Assembly: GCF_030269125.1 (NCBI RefSeq)
Contig: NZ_BSSM01000005.1
Span: 429,987 to 493,986, forward strand
Source of the DNA: Streptomyces hygroscopicus subsp. hygroscopicus
Lineage (GTDB): Bacteria > Actinomycetota > Actinomycetes > Streptomycetales > Streptomycetaceae
Direction: 5' to 3'
Length of the DNA: 64,000 nucleotides
In this document: positions 20,333 through 31,165 of the stretch, piece by piece
How the letters are laid out: each line of letters opens with the position of its first letter
Numbering within the stretch: position 1 is the first letter of the stretch
The notes under the pieces: model-generated
Database searches by the model: none
The model's input: only the letters and a program-made list of their open reading frames with translations
Told to the model about the DNA's origin: nothing
Translations under genes and position numbers: made by a program

Positions 20333-20505
20333 AGACCAGGCGCCCCTGTGCGTCGTACTCGAACGTCGTGCGTCCCGCCTGGCGGACGAGTGTGCCCTCG
20401 AACTTGCGCCCGCCTTCCGAGGCAATGGGCCTCCTGCCTGGCCCCGACCCTCATGCCTATGCCGGCAACCCGGGGAGTGAATCCGATCCGCTGGGCTTGT
20501 TCACG
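20333..20505. pseudogene. RHS/YD-repeat protein fragments, both strands
   Basis: Minus strand 20333-20409 reads GTLVRQAGRTTFEYDAQGRL, a YD repeat. Plus strand 20440-20505 reads GPDPHAYAGNPGSESDPLGL, the conserved end of the RHS core that precedes a toxin tip. The two pieces face opposite ways and neither has a start or a complete domain. They are leftovers of one or two RHS polymorphic-toxin genes broken by inversion and deletion. Confidence 0.6.
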
Positions 20506-20910
20506 GCCCGTGGCCGACCGGTCTCGAGGGCACGCTATGGGCACGCCGAGCGCGAGTAGGTGCAGAGGACTCCTCCTCGCGGCTGACGACCACCCGGGTT
20601 CCAGAAAGGAGAGTCGCCCGGAAGGGCACCGTTGCGGCAGCACACGAAGAAGGGTTTGGCACCCCCGGCCCGCGGCAACCAGCGCACCGCCTGGGACGCG
20701 GGCTGCCGCCATGACTACGAGAACTCCGGACACCGGCAGGCACGGGAGCGGCAGGGGCGACGGAGTCCTGTTCGAGCCGCATCCTCGCGGTCCACATCTC
20801 GGTCGGCCGCCCGCCCGCTGCCGCGACCCCGCTCGGCCGGGTCCTGCCGGCGCCCCCCTCGACCGTCACATGCTTCGGTGACCACTCGGCTACGGGCTAG
20901 GGTGCCGGTC

Positions 20911-21927
20911 ATGCCTAGCGAACACCAGAGCGTTTCCGGTGCTGAGTTACCCGAGACGCCGACCGCCCCGGACGCCCCCTCCCCTCCCGCTGACGTTCCG
21001 TCCGCCGACCGGGCGGCACGACGTGCCGTCGTCCTCTTCCCCCTTCTGGTGGTCGCGGCCGGTGTGATCGGGCTGCTCTGGCCGGCGCACTTCACGGGCT
21101 GGGCACCCGCCGTGCCGTGGATGCTGGGCGTGGTGATGTTCCTCATGGGCCTGACCCTGACGCCGCCGGACTTCACCGCGATCGCCAGACGCCCCTGGCC
21201 TGTGGGGCTGGGCCTGGTCGCCCACTACGTCATCATGCCCGGCCTGGGCTGGCTGGTCGCGACGCTGCTGGATCTGCCCCCTCAGCTGGCGGCCGGTGTC
21301 ATCCTCGTCGGTTGCGCCCCGAGCGGTACGGCGTCGAACGTGATCACCTACCTGGCCCGGGGAGACGTCGCGCTGTCCGTCTCGGTAGCGACCGTCTCCA
21401 CGGTGGTCGCACCGCTGGTGACGCCGCCCCTCACGCTCCTGCTCGCCGGGAAGTTCCTCTCGGTCGACGCTGGTTCCATGGTGGTGGACATCCTCAAGAC
21501 GGTGCTGGTCCCGGTCCTCGCCGGCTTGGCCGTACGGCTGGCCGTCGGCCGTTACGTGGACCGGGTCCTGTGGCTGCTTCCCTGGCTCTCCGCCGCCGCC
21601 GTTGCCGTCATCGTGCTCGTCGTCATCTCGGGCAGCGCCGCTCGCATCAAGGACGCGGCCGCCCTGGTGTTCCTCGCAGTGGTGCTGCACAACGGCCTCG
21701 GCCTGCTGCTCGGTTACGTCGCCGGGAAGCTGGCGCGCCTCAGCCGGCCGGCGAGCCGGGCCATGGCGTTCGAGGTCGGCATGCAGAACTCCGGCCTCGC
21801 GGCCTCGCTCGCCACCGCCCACTTCAGTCCGGCGGCGGCTCTGCCCGCGGCCATCTTCTCCGTGTGGCACAACGTCTCGGGCGCGGCGGTCGCGGCCTGG
21901 ATGTCCCGCGCGGCACGCCGCAGTTGA
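20911..21927 (+). CDS. Bile acid:sodium symporter (BASS) family transporter
   Basis: 338 aa, ATG at 20911. About ten membrane helices follow a polar N-terminus of about 40 residues. Family features: FLMGLTLTPPDF in helix 2, the crossover region VGCAPSGTASNVITYLARGD, and EVGMQNSGLAASLATAHF near the end. BASS proteins import organic anions with Na+; relatives move pantoate, pyruvate, bile acids or keto acids. It ends 26 bp from the convergent ABC importer operon. The substrate is not readable from sequence. Confidence 0.92.
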   Translation: MPSEHQSVSGAELPETPTAPDAPSPPADVPSADRAARRAVVLFPLLVVAAGVIGLLWPAHFTGWAPAVPWMLGVVMFLMGLTLTPPDFTAIARRPWPVGLGLVAHYVIMPGLGWLVATLLDLPPQLAAGVILVGCAPSGTASNVITYLARGDVALSVSVATVSTVVAPLVTPPLTLLLAGKFLSVDAGSMVVDILKTVLVPVLAGLAVRLAVGRYVDRVLWLLPWLSAAAVAVIVLVVISGSAARIKDAAALVFLAVVLHNGLGLLLGYVAGKLARLSRPASRAMAFEVGMQNSGLAASLATAHFSPAAALPAAIFSVWHNVSGAAVAAWMSRAARRS

Positions 21928-21952
21928 GCGGACGGGGCCGGGCCGCCGGTCT

Positions 21953-23751
<1,799 letters not shown>

Positions 23752-23755
<4 letters not shown>

Positions 23756-24567
23756 CGCACTCCTTCGAGAGCAGGGTCCACGCGGTCACGCAGACCGTCG
23801 CCGAGGAGGTTGAGCCCCAGCACGGTGGCCGCGACAGCGAGCCCAGGCCACAGGGAGAGCTGGGGCGTGGAGAAGAGCAGATCCTGTGACTCCTGGAGCA
23901 TCCGTCCCCAGGAGGGGGTCGGAGGCGTCGTGCCGAGCCCGAGGTAGGACAGGGCCGCCTCGGCCAGGATTGCGGTGGAGAACGACACGGACGCCTGCAC
24001 GATGACGATGTCCGCGATGTTCGGCAGCACGTGCCGCAGGGCGATCGCCACGCGGCCGCGCTTGGCCAGCCGTGCCGCGTCGATGTACTCCGCGGTCATG
24101 ACGCGCAGCGTCGCGGCCCTGCTGACCCGGGCGAAGCCCGGGGCCGAGGCGATCCCGATCGCCACCATCGCGGTCAGCGTGCCGGAGCCGTAGACGGCCG
24201 CCAGCATGATGGCCAGCAGCAGGGCGGGGAAGGCCAGGAGGAAGTCGCTCACGCGCATGATGACGGTGCTGAGCCAGCCGCCTGTCATCCCGGCGACCAC
24301 GCCCATGGGTACCCCGGCCAGCAGCGCAATGCCCACGGCGACGACACCGGCGAAAACGGTGATGCGGGCACCCACCATCAGGCGGCTGGCCACGTCACGG
24401 CCTAACTGGTCGGTCCCCAACAGGTGTTCACCGCCCGCGCCGGCGAGTTGCCGGGCGGCGTCCACGTGGTTGGGATCGTACGGAGTCCACACCATGGAGA
24501 CGGCGGCCACCGCGAGCACGAGAGCGACGATCAGACAGCCGGTCACCAGAGTTGCCCGGGATCTCAT
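23752..24567 (-). CDS. ABC transporter permease, DppC/OppC type
   Basis: 271 aa, ATG at 24567 sharing one base with the stop of the other permease (TGATG). Six membrane helices; the BPD_transp_1 coupling motif is in EYIDAARLAKRGRVAIALRHVLPN (EAA-like loop). LGTDQLGRDVASRLMVGAR near the N-terminus is characteristic of DppC. It forms the channel with the DppB-type partner for a peptide or similar amino compound. Confidence 0.94.
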
Positions 24568-25508
24568 CAGCGGCTCCGCAGACGGGGGTCGAGCACGCGA
24601 TAGAGCAGGTCGGTCACCAGATTCACCACAAGCACCGCGACAACGAGAACGACCACCACGCCCTGCACGAGCAGCAGGTCGCGGTCTTGCACACCGCGCA
24701 ACAGCAGATCGCCGAGGCCGGGGATGACGAAGACACGCTCGACGACGATCGCCCCGACCAGGAGATTCGACAGTTGCAGGCCCAGGACGGTGACCACGGG
24801 GATGGCGGCGTTGGGCAGCCCGTGCCGGCACAGCGCGGCCCACCGGCGCACCCCCTTGGCGCGTGCGGTGCGCATGAAGTCCTGACGCTGCACGGACAGC
24901 AGGGCGGAGCGTACGTAGCGCGTGAGCACCGCGCCCTGGACCAAGCCGAGCGACAACCAGGGCAGCACCAGATGCCGGGCCCAGTCCTGGGGATCCTCGG
25001 CGAGCGGTGTGTACCCTCCGGCCGGCAGGGCGCCGACGCGTACCGCGAAGGCGTAGACGAGCAGGATGCCCGCGAGGAAGGCGGGGACGGCGATACCGAC
25101 CTGGCTGAGGCCTGACAGCAGGGCCCCGCGTCCGGTGCGGTGCCAGGCGGCCGCGAGCACACCCGCGGGCAGCGCGAGCAGCAGGGCCACCAGCATGCCG
25201 CCCGCCACGAGCCAGACCGTCACCGCGAAGCGATTCGCGATCCGCGGGCCGATCGCCTCGTGCGTCACGTACGAGGTGCCGAAGTCACCGTGCAGGAGGC
25301 CCTGGGCCCAGTCGGCGTACTGCACCAGCAACGGCCGGTCCGTGCCGAACTCCCGGCTCAGCCTGGCCACGGCCGCAGGAGTGGCGTTGGTGCCCAGCGC
25401 GACCTCCGCCGCGTTGCCTGGCAGTACGGCGAGGAAGGCGAACACCACGAAGCTGGCCACCACCACGCTGACGAGCAGGGTCGCGGTCCTGCGCACGACG
25501 TGGCTCAT
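24567..25508 (-). CDS. ABC transporter permease, DppB/OppB type
   Basis: 313 aa from ATG at 25508; a TTG four codons earlier is possible, and neither has a strong ribosome site. Six helices; the N-terminal helix VVRRTATLLVSVVVASFVVF leads into an extracytoplasmic loop with FGTDRPLLVQYADWAQGLLHGDFGTS, typical of DppB. The EAA loop is RTARAKGVRRWAALCRHGLPN. The gene lies 38 bp after the binding-protein gene. Confidence 0.94.
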   Translation of the reverse strand: MSHVVRRTATLLVSVVVASFVVFAFLAVLPGNAAEVALGTNATPAAVARLSREFGTDRPLLVQYADWAQGLLHGDFGTSYVTHEAIGPRIANRFAVTVWLVAGGMLVALLLALPAGVLAAAWHRTGRGALLSGLSQVGIAVPAFLAGILLVYAFAVRVGALPAGGYTPLAEDPQDWARHLVLPWLSLGLVQGAVLTRYVRSALLSVQRQDFMRTARAKGVRRWAALCRHGLPNAAIPVVTVLGLQLSNLLVGAIVVERVFVIPGLGDLLLRGVQDRDLLLVQGVVVVLVVAVLVVNLVTDLLYRVLDPRLRSR

Positions 25509-25545
25509 ACGGCACCGCAACCGTCGGCGCTGCGGACGCGGTGGC

Positions 25546-27045
25546 TCACTTCCCGGACCACCGCACGCCCGCGAACTCCAGTCCCTCGCCGACCTGGTTG
25601 ACCGGCAGGCCCCGCAGGCTCTTGTCCGCCACCATCAGGTTCGGCACGAGGTAGAGCCAGTCGGCGGCCGCGTCCTGGGACAGCAGCTTCAGCGCCCGAC
25701 GGTAGTCCGCGGAGGCCTCCTGCGGCGAGCCGGCATCGGCCTTCTGGAGCAGCCGGGCGTAGGCGGGGTTGTCGTAGCGGAAGTAGTAGTGCGGGTCGGC
25801 GAAGATCCACTGGTCGCGGGGTTCGGCGTGGGCGATGATCGACATGTCGTAGTCGGCCTTGTCGAAGACCTCCGACAGCCAGCGGGCCGGGAACTCCAGG
25901 GGTTCGATCCGCACCTTGAGACCTACCTGAGCCAGCTGGTCCTGGACGACCTGGGCCGCGCTGACGGCGTAGGGCAGGTTGGGGATCCGCATCCGGATGC
26001 TGGTGCCCTCCGCCCCGGCCTCCTTCAGCAGCCGCTTGGCCTTCGCCGGGTCGTACGGGTAGCGGTTGGACGCGCCCGCGTACCAGGGGTCGCTCGGGGA
26101 CTCCTGGGAGCCGATCAGCGTGCCGCGGCCGGCGCGGGTGGTCTTCAGCAGCGCCTCGTGGTCGATGGCGTACCGCACGGCCTGGCGGACCCGCTTGTCC
26201 TGGAAGGGCTTGCGGGAGTTATTCATCGACAGTACGACTTCCGAGGTCGAGGATCCGTCGATGACCTGGAATCGGCTCTTGTCCTTGAACAGCGACAGCG
26301 TCTCGGGGGCCTGCACGGCGCCCAAGACGTTGATGTCCCCGGCGAGCATCGCGTTGTTCAGGGCCCCGGAGTCCTTGAAGTACTTCAGGGTCACCGTGTC
26401 CAGCGCGGGCCTGGCGCCCCAGTAACCGGTGTTGCGCTTGAGGACCAGGCTGTCGCCACGCTGCCAGCTCTCCACCTCGAAGGGCCCGGTACCCACCGGG
26501 TGTTCCTTCAGGTCCGACACCCCGTCTCGGCTGTACATCGCGCCGATGCGCGTGGTCATCGAGTACAGCCAGTTGTTGCTGGGGCGCTTCAGCGTGACCT
26601 TGACGGTGTCGGCGTCCACCTTCGTCGCGCTGCGTACGTCGTCCATCTGCTGGGCGATCTTCAGCTTCCAGACCGTCCGGACGCGATTGATGGAGAAGAC
26701 GGCGTCGTCCGCCGTGAAGGCCTTCCCGTTGGTGAACTTCACGTTATTGCGCAGGTGGAAGGTGTAGGTGCGACCGTCGGCGCTGCGGTCGTAGCTCTTC
26801 GCCAGCCCAGGCTGTATTCGGCCCTGCTGATCGATCCGGACCAGGCCCTCGTACACGTTGCCCAGCAGAGCCTGCGGGATCGCCGCGCCATCCGTGGTGG
26901 AGAAGTCCAGCGTCGCGGGCTCGGCCACCAGCCCGACGGTGAGAGCGTCGGTGGAGTGCCGGTCGGCACCCGATCCGCAGCCGGCCAGAGTGACCGTGAC
27001 CAGGGCAGCGCTGAGGGTGAGGGCAGGAATCCGTCGGGGGGGCAT
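25546..27045 (-). CDS. ABC transporter substrate-binding lipoprotein (SBP_bac_5 family)
   Basis: 499 aa from ATG at 27045 (GGAGAG 9 bp upstream; a GTG two codons earlier is less well placed). Signal peptide with lipobox LAGC, modified Cys at 23. The mature part has family 5 features: AEPATLDFSTTDGAAIPQ, YEGLVRIDQQGRIQPGLAKS, GTGPFEVESWQRGDSLVLKR and QDKRVRQAVRYAIDHEALL. Such proteins bind peptides, nickel, opines or other cationic compounds. It heads a four-gene importer operon and is divergent from a 2-oxoglutarate dioxygenase, so both may act on one nutrient. Confidence 0.95.
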   Translation of the reverse strand: MPPRRIPALTLSAALVTVTLAGCGSGADRHSTDALTVGLVAEPATLDFSTTDGAAIPQALLGNVYEGLVRIDQQGRIQPGLAKSYDRSADGRTYTFHLRNNVKFTNGKAFTADDAVFSINRVRTVWKLKIAQQMDDVRSATKVDADTVKVTLKRPSNNWLYSMTTRIGAMYSRDGVSDLKEHPVGTGPFEVESWQRGDSLVLKRNTGYWGARPALDTVTLKYFKDSGALNNAMLAGDINVLGAVQAPETLSLFKDKSRFQVIDGSSTSEVVLSMNNSRKPFQDKRVRQAVRYAIDHEALLKTTRAGRGTLIGSQESPSDPWYAGASNRYPYDPAKAKRLLKEAGAEGTSIRMRIPNLPYAVSAAQVVQDQLAQVGLKVRIEPLEFPARWLSEVFDKADYDMSIIAHAEPRDQWIFADPHYYFRYDNPAYARLLQKADAGSPQEASADYRRALKLLSQDAAADWLYLVPNLMVADKSLRGLPVNQVGEGLEFAGVRWSGK

Positions 27046-27407
27046 GATCACTGTCTCTCCGTGATGGGCCGGTGCCGACCCGCGGCAGGGCCAGGGCGAG
27101 TTCAACGCGTCGGGTGAGGCGGGCTGTGTGTGCCCGAAGCTGACACGGACTGTCTTCGTGGTGAAACCAAGATGGTGAGACAACGTCGCTACAGCTCGGG
27201 AATTGATGGCCGGGCGGGCCGGACCGCACACGCCTGAGGTAGGACATCGGCACCCTACCCGCTGCCCTGACGGAGCATCAATACTCTTCTATAGCTTTGA
27301 CGTTCGGGTCGGTTACCACCATGATCGACCTGCGTTCAAACCGTACGGTCGCGCGGGAAGTTGCGCAGTCGGCGTGAACCGCCGCATTACGAGATCGGAG
27401 AGATCTT
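27046..27407. promoter_or_regulatory. Divergent intergenic region, importer vs dioxygenase
   Basis: 362 bp between the two divergent starts. An AT-richer stretch at about 27278-27300 (tactcttctatagctttgac) is the likeliest promoter position, oriented to the dioxygenase. No clear operator palindrome was found. Confidence 0.4.
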
Positions 27408-28424
27408 TTGCCCCCGCATTCCAACCACTTCATACGCACCGAACCGGTCACCGGACCTGGAGTCTGGCAGGCGAGCGACTTCACCGATTCGAGCTCCTGG
27501 ACGGAGGTCCTCGATGAGCGGGAAATCGCTGAACTGGAGAGCGCCTTGGGTACCGCGAAGGAGTGCGGAGAGCCGCTCGCGAAACTCTCCGTGGACGACT
27601 TTCCACTGCCCACTCTCAGCAGGCGGCTCGAAGCGATCGTGGACGAACTGGAGTTCGGCCGCGGATTCAGTGTGGTGCGCGGTCTGCCGGTCGACAAGTG
27701 GTCGGTGGAGGACGCCAAGTTGATCTACTGGGGCATCGGGCTCCACCTCGGCGTACCGGTGTCACAGAATGCGGCCGGCGATCTGATGGCCCATGTCAAG
27801 GACCACTCGGAGGGCGACCTCGACGACCCGAACACCGTGACCCGCGCCTACCGGACCCGTTCCGCGCTGCCTTTCCACACCGACAGCGCCGACATCGTGG
27901 GCCTGCTGTGCCTGCGCAACGCGGGACACGGCGGGGTCAGCACGCTGGCCAGCTCCATGACGATCTACAACTACCTGCTCGCCCACCATCGTGAGCTACT
28001 CGGCCTCTACTACCGCGGCTTCGTCTACGACCGACGGGCCGAAGAGGCGACCGACGAGGTGCCGTACTACCGCAACGCCGTGTACGGCTACTTCAACGAC
28101 CAGCTCAGCTGCCGCTTCTACATGGCGCAGTACATCGAGTCGGCCACCGCGCGGTCCGGGATTCCGCTCAGTGACATCGAGCGGTACGCCCTCCGGCTCT
28201 TCCAGGAGATCGGTGCCATGGACGAGCACCAGATCTCGATGAAGCTCCAGCCGGGCGACATCCAGTTGCTGAACAACAACCTTGTGGTGCACGGCCGTAC
28301 GGCGTTCGAGGACCAGCCGGGCCGCCGCCGTGATCTGCTGCGCCTGTGGCTCAACACTCGCAAGGCGCGCGAGTACCCGGACGACTTCGCGGCATTCCGC
28401 TTCGGCATGCCGAAGACGCACTGA
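27408..28424 (+). CDS. Fe(II)/2-oxoglutarate dioxygenase, TauD/clavaminate-synthase-like
   Basis: 338 aa from TTG at 27408, with GGAG 7 bp upstream. The iron triad is His157 and Asp159 (LPFHTDSAD) and His295 (NLVVHGRTAF); the 2-oxoglutarate-binding Arg is in the RRRDLLRLWL segment after it. Other marks are FSVVRGLPVDKW and DIQLLNNN. The architecture matches TauD/TfdA relatives and amino acid hydroxylases such as VioC/AsnO. Substrate unknown; its divergent partner, a peptide-type ABC importer, suggests an imported amino compound, while biosynthetic use is also possible. Confidence 0.9.
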   Translation: MPPHSNHFIRTEPVTGPGVWQASDFTDSSSWTEVLDEREIAELESALGTAKECGEPLAKLSVDDFPLPTLSRRLEAIVDELEFGRGFSVVRGLPVDKWSVEDAKLIYWGIGLHLGVPVSQNAAGDLMAHVKDHSEGDLDDPNTVTRAYRTRSALPFHTDSADIVGLLCLRNAGHGGVSTLASSMTIYNYLLAHHRELLGLYYRGFVYDRRAEEATDEVPYYRNAVYGYFNDQLSCRFYMAQYIESATARSGIPLSDIERYALRLFQEIGAMDEHQISMKLQPGDIQLLNNNLVVHGRTAFEDQPGRRRDLLRLWLNTRKAREYPDDFAAFRFGMPKTH

Positions 28425-28438
28425 CGTGAATTAGCCTC

Positions 28439-28484
28439 CTGATACAGGACGGGGGCCGCCCTGCGCGCCCTCGCCCTGTATCAG
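28439..28484 (+). terminator. Terminator after dioxygenase gene
   Basis: A 10-bp perfect outer stem (28439-28448 with 28475-28484) with a G-rich/C-rich inner part, beginning 15 bp after the dioxygenase stop. Confidence 0.65.
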
Positions 28485-28815
28485 ACCCCGGCCACGGCGA
28501 GGCGGGGCCAGGCGCTGTATTCGCCCATGCGGCACAGCAGGGGATCACGCGTGTGCACCACGCCTCCGCCGACCTGGGCGATGAAGAGCCGGTGACCTCC
28601 TGCCCCGAGGCTCCGCGCCGTGCGGCATTCCGCGTAGGAAAGCGCCATGCCGGAGAGGAGCGGGGCCTCTGGGCCACCTCCGAAGGGATCCCGTTCACGG
28701 CGGAGAATTCGTCCTGGCCCTTGCCCGTGAAGGCTTGCGAGGCTGCCTCGCCGGAACCGGCGAGGAAACTGACCACGAACGCCCCCGCGGACATCAGCGC
28801 CGGCAGGGTACGGTC
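28484..28815 (-). pseudogene. Frameshifted flavin reductase fragment
   Basis: Read on the minus strand, 28815-28671 gives LMSAGAFVVSFLAGSGEA, then FTGKGQDEFSAVNGIPSE; after a frame change near 28665 the sequence continues LLSGMALSYAECRTARSLGA, GGHRLFIAQVGGGVVHTRDP and an ending LLCRMGEYSAW. Taken together this is the FMN-binding split-barrel domain of NAD(P)H:flavin reductases, where L-x-C near the middle and DPL...Y near the end are typical. The N-terminal third has no clear start. It is an inactivated remnant. Confidence 0.62.
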
Positions 28816-28974
28816 CGGGCGACTCGCAGGCCCGCCGGGTCGCGTACGCGACCAAGGGCGCAGAGACGCGGCCACCGGCACCCTCGACCGGCCTATCGGT
28901 TCCTCGCCGAGCCGGCGCAAGCCCGGATCACCGAACACGCCCGCCCATGATCCGCACCTCCACGGTTCGGTCTC

Positions 28975-29137
28975 CGCACGCTGCGCCCACGTCACCCCTG
29001 GCATGCGCCGGCGCCTCATGCTCGGTCTCACCGCACCGTGGGAGGCATCCCTCGACGCCCGCCTGGCCCTGTGCCCGACTTCACCGGTGCGTGTGCTCAA
29101 CAACCTCCTGCGTGCACGCGCGGTCGCCCTCCGGTAG
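28975..29137 (+). pseudogene. C-terminal fragment of tyrosine recombinase (tentative)
   Basis: The frame reads SARCAHVTPGMRRRLMLGLT, then WEASLDARLALCPTSPVRVL. This resembles the last part of phage-type integrases in Streptomyces, where the catalytic Tyr lies in a Y-x-H-V/L-T-P motif followed by R-x-R-L and W-E. Here the Tyr place is Cys. There is no upstream catalytic domain, so this is at best a tail. Confidence 0.4.
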
Positions 29138-29435
29138 CCGCACGGTGCGCGCAACCCTGTTGCGGGGCACCGCCGTTTCCCCGTACGAGGTCGGCGATTC
29201 AACGCTCATCCAGGTTGCATCGGCCGATTCGGCGACACGAGCCCGTCCCGGATGGCCAGATTGCCCTCAGGCTCGCCCTGTCGCATGCACCAGATCACGC
29301 CACTTCGGTCCCTTTCGCGTTGCGCCTGCAACTTGAGGTGCGAGAGGATGTTCGACGCACTGTGGGCTCTGGCGTCGCGAGGTGAAGCAGCGGCGATTGA
29401 GTAGTCCCAGCACAACACGCTTACGGGGTGGGTGG
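29138..29435. other. Intergenic region before the ESX locus
   Basis: About 300 bp of mixed composition, less GC-rich by eye than the flanks. No gene, tRNA or repeat was recognised. The promoter of the first ESX gene should be here. Confidence 0.4.
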
Positions 29436-29768
29436 ATGAAGTTCGACATGGGGTCGACGACCCTGTCGCAGCTCGGGAAGAGCACCGTCGGCTCAAGCGA
29501 CGACCTGGGAACGCTGATCAGGTTGCTGATCCAGGCGGCCGAACCGTTGGAGGGGAAGTTCAACGGTGCCGGCAAGGCCGCGTTCGACACGTTCAAGGTG
29601 CATGCCGACGAGATCACGGCGGACCTGAACAGCTCGCTGAGCGCGATCCTCGGCGGTCAGTCCGGTATGGACACGGCGTTCGGCAGTGGTGACGTGGAGT
29701 TGGGTGACAACGCGCACCAGAACATGGGGATGGCCAACTTCGACGCGGCCCGTTTCGGCGCGCGATAA
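29436..29768 (+). CDS. WXG100-like ESX protein (first of pair)
   Basis: 110 aa, ATG at 29436. Predicted to be two helices around a turn at residues 41-43 (EGKFNGAGKAAF), where FNG takes the place of W-x-G. The flanks (LGTLIRLLIQAAEPLE and AAFDTFKVHADEITADLNSSL) are amphipathic, as in ESAT-6/CFP-10 proteins. Such proteins are exported through EccC as heterodimers. It is 56 bp from the second small ESX gene. Streptomyces ESX proteins often lack a perfect WXG. Confidence 0.82.
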   Translation: MKFDMGSTTLSQLGKSTVGSSDDLGTLIRLLIQAAEPLEGKFNGAGKAAFDTFKVHADEITADLNSSLSAILGGQSGMDTAFGSGDVELGDNAHQNMGMANFDAARFGAR

Positions 29769-29824
29769 CCGTCCTCGAAGAGCAAGTCACCGCTGTCGTC
29801 ACCGTCTTCAAGGGGGACTCGATC

Positions 29825-30136
29825 ATGGCTCAGAACCAAGACCGCCGCTCGTACGACACCGGCGCCTCCGCCGACGTACAGACCAGCCTGGCCGGCATCA
29901 TCGGTCATCTGGAGCGCGTGCTGACCGACCGCGACCGGGCGGTCAAGGCGGCGATGGCCAACTTCCAGGCCGATGGTGTCTCGGACGAGTACCACGGCAA
30001 GGAGGTCCGCTGGCACAAAGCCGCGGCCGAGGTGCGCGAGATCATCCGTCTGGTGCGCAACACGCTGGAGCAGAACGACGGCACTGCTCAGGCCACCCTC
30101 GCCAAGGCGAAGGCAGCAGTCGACAACATCGGGTGA
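29825..30136 (+). CDS. WXG100-like ESX protein (second of pair)
   Basis: 103 aa, ATG at 29825, GGGGG at 29812-29816. Helical hairpin with the turn around FQADGVSDEYHGKEVRWH; GVS occupies the W-x-G position. The end (LEQNDGTAQATLAKAKAAVD) may supply the Y/W-xxx-D/E-type export signal, though no clear YxxxE is seen. It is the probable partner of the preceding protein and a substrate of the EccC ATPase 3.7 kb downstream. Confidence 0.82.
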   Translation: MAQNQDRRSYDTGASADVQTSLAGIIGHLERVLTDRDRAVKAAMANFQADGVSDEYHGKEVRWHKAAAEVREIIRLVRNTLEQNDGTAQATLAKAKAAVDNIG

Positions 30137-30213
30137 CCGGCGGTTGACGGCCCCCTCTCCGCTCCGGTCGGCCGCTCGCCCGAACAGGAGATGCCTCTGT
30201 AGCCTGCGCGACC

Positions 30214-30690
30214 ATGGCTGACATGTTCGAGCTGATGCTTGCGTTGGACTTGCGTGACGAGTTGTCGGTGGGGGAACTCACGGAGCTGCGATGGCATCTG
30301 GGAGCGGGCTCCCAGCCGGACACACTCAGTATCGTCACCGAATTTCCGGTCGTGGAAGAGGACGAAGACGGAGAGTTCGTCATCGAGGATCATCCTGAGC
30401 CCCTTCTCGGCCAGCACGGTGACAGCTACAAGATTGGGGGTGCTCTTGTCTCCGTGCTGCTGCGTCGGCAGGACCCGGGGCAGGAGGGCTGGGCGCTGAC
30501 CAGCCGACAGGAGATCCATCCGGACGATTTCGAGCGCACCGGTGAACTCCTCAGCTGGCTTGCGGCCAAGGCCAGCGAGCGGCATCGAGGCTCCGACGGC
30601 GAGGTCCGTCTTGGCTGGATTCGGTTCTACGAAGAGCGCCTGCCTGTGCCTTTGGTAGTGCGTGACGGCGCAGTCGTCTGGCCGTCATAG
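30214..30690 (+). CDS. Conserved hypothetical protein of ESX locus
   Basis: 158 aa, ATG at 30214. Acidic, soluble, rich in beta-prone segments: LSVGELTELRWHLGAGSQPD, FVIEDHPEPLLGQHGDSYKI, DGEVRLGWIRFYEERLPVPL. No signal peptide or membrane segment. I do not recognise a named domain. Position between the ESX pair and EccD suggests an accessory role such as chaperone or regulator. Confidence 0.72.
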   Translation: MADMFELMLALDLRDELSVGELTELRWHLGAGSQPDTLSIVTEFPVVEEDEDGEFVIEDHPEPLLGQHGDSYKIGGALVSVLLRRQDPGQEGWALTSRQEIHPDDFERTGELLSWLAAKASERHRGSDGEVRLGWIRFYEERLPVPLVVRDGAVVWPS

Positions 30691-30858
30691 GTCCGGGGCG
30701 ACGGGGCGAGGTGGTCACGGAGGCAGAGCGCTATGGCTGGGGCATCGTCGGCCTGCGCTGCTGACCGCCGCCCATCTTCTGCCTCGTTGCGTCCCGAATC
30801 CGCACGGCGAGAAGATGTTCGGCGAGCACCCGCGTGTCCAGCGAACCGGATTTGAGTG

Positions 30859-31152
30859 ATGTCAGCCCAGGATTACGACAGTCAGCTTCTTGAGTCCGTG
30901 GCGGTGCGGCGTCGGCGGTTGCGTGATGCCGTGTTGTTCGGGGCGCAGCGGCAGCGGCGGACCGTGGACGAGCGGCTCGGGAAGGCGTTCGCGGGGGTGG
31001 TGATCGCCGCCGTGGTGTGTGCCGGGTGTGTGGGGTGGTCCTTCATCGCACATCGCGTGATCGGGAAGGCTCCGTACGGGACCTCTGTGCCTGTGTTCAC
31101 GCCCTCCGGTCAGCCCACCGCTCCACCGCAGCCTGCGAATTCGGCCCGATGA
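30859..31152 (+). CDS. Single-pass membrane protein of ESX locus
   Basis: 97 aa from ATG at 30859 (a GTG one codon earlier is possible). The N-terminal 45 residues are Arg-rich and cytoplasmic (RRRRLRDAVLFGAQRQRR), one helix spans about 48-70 (AFAGVVIAAVVCAGCVGWSF), and a Pro/Thr-rich tail faces outside. It could be a reduced stand-in for the EccB or EccE anchor, neither of which is in this locus; that is inference from topology only. Confidence 0.72.
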   Translation: MSAQDYDSQLLESVAVRRRRLRDAVLFGAQRQRRTVDERLGKAFAGVVIAAVVCAGCVGWSFIAHRVIGKAPYGTSVPVFTPSGQPTAPPQPANSAR

Positions 31153-31165
31153 TAGGTTCGCACGC

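Larger units (their letters stand above)
20054..20910. other. Decayed intergenic DNA after the isonitrile genes
   Basis: About 850 bp with no intact gene. It holds a tRNA T-arm-like motif near 20121 and RHS-type fragments on both strands (listed separately). From about 20560 to 20900 nothing is recognisable; frames are short and of low complexity. The BASS transporter promoter must lie at its right end. Confidence 0.6.

Noticed and set aside
20560..20900. Possible gene start for BASS upstream of 20911
   Set aside because: The open frame continues upstream but is low-complexity and unlike the family; ATG at 20911 fits the usual N-terminus.
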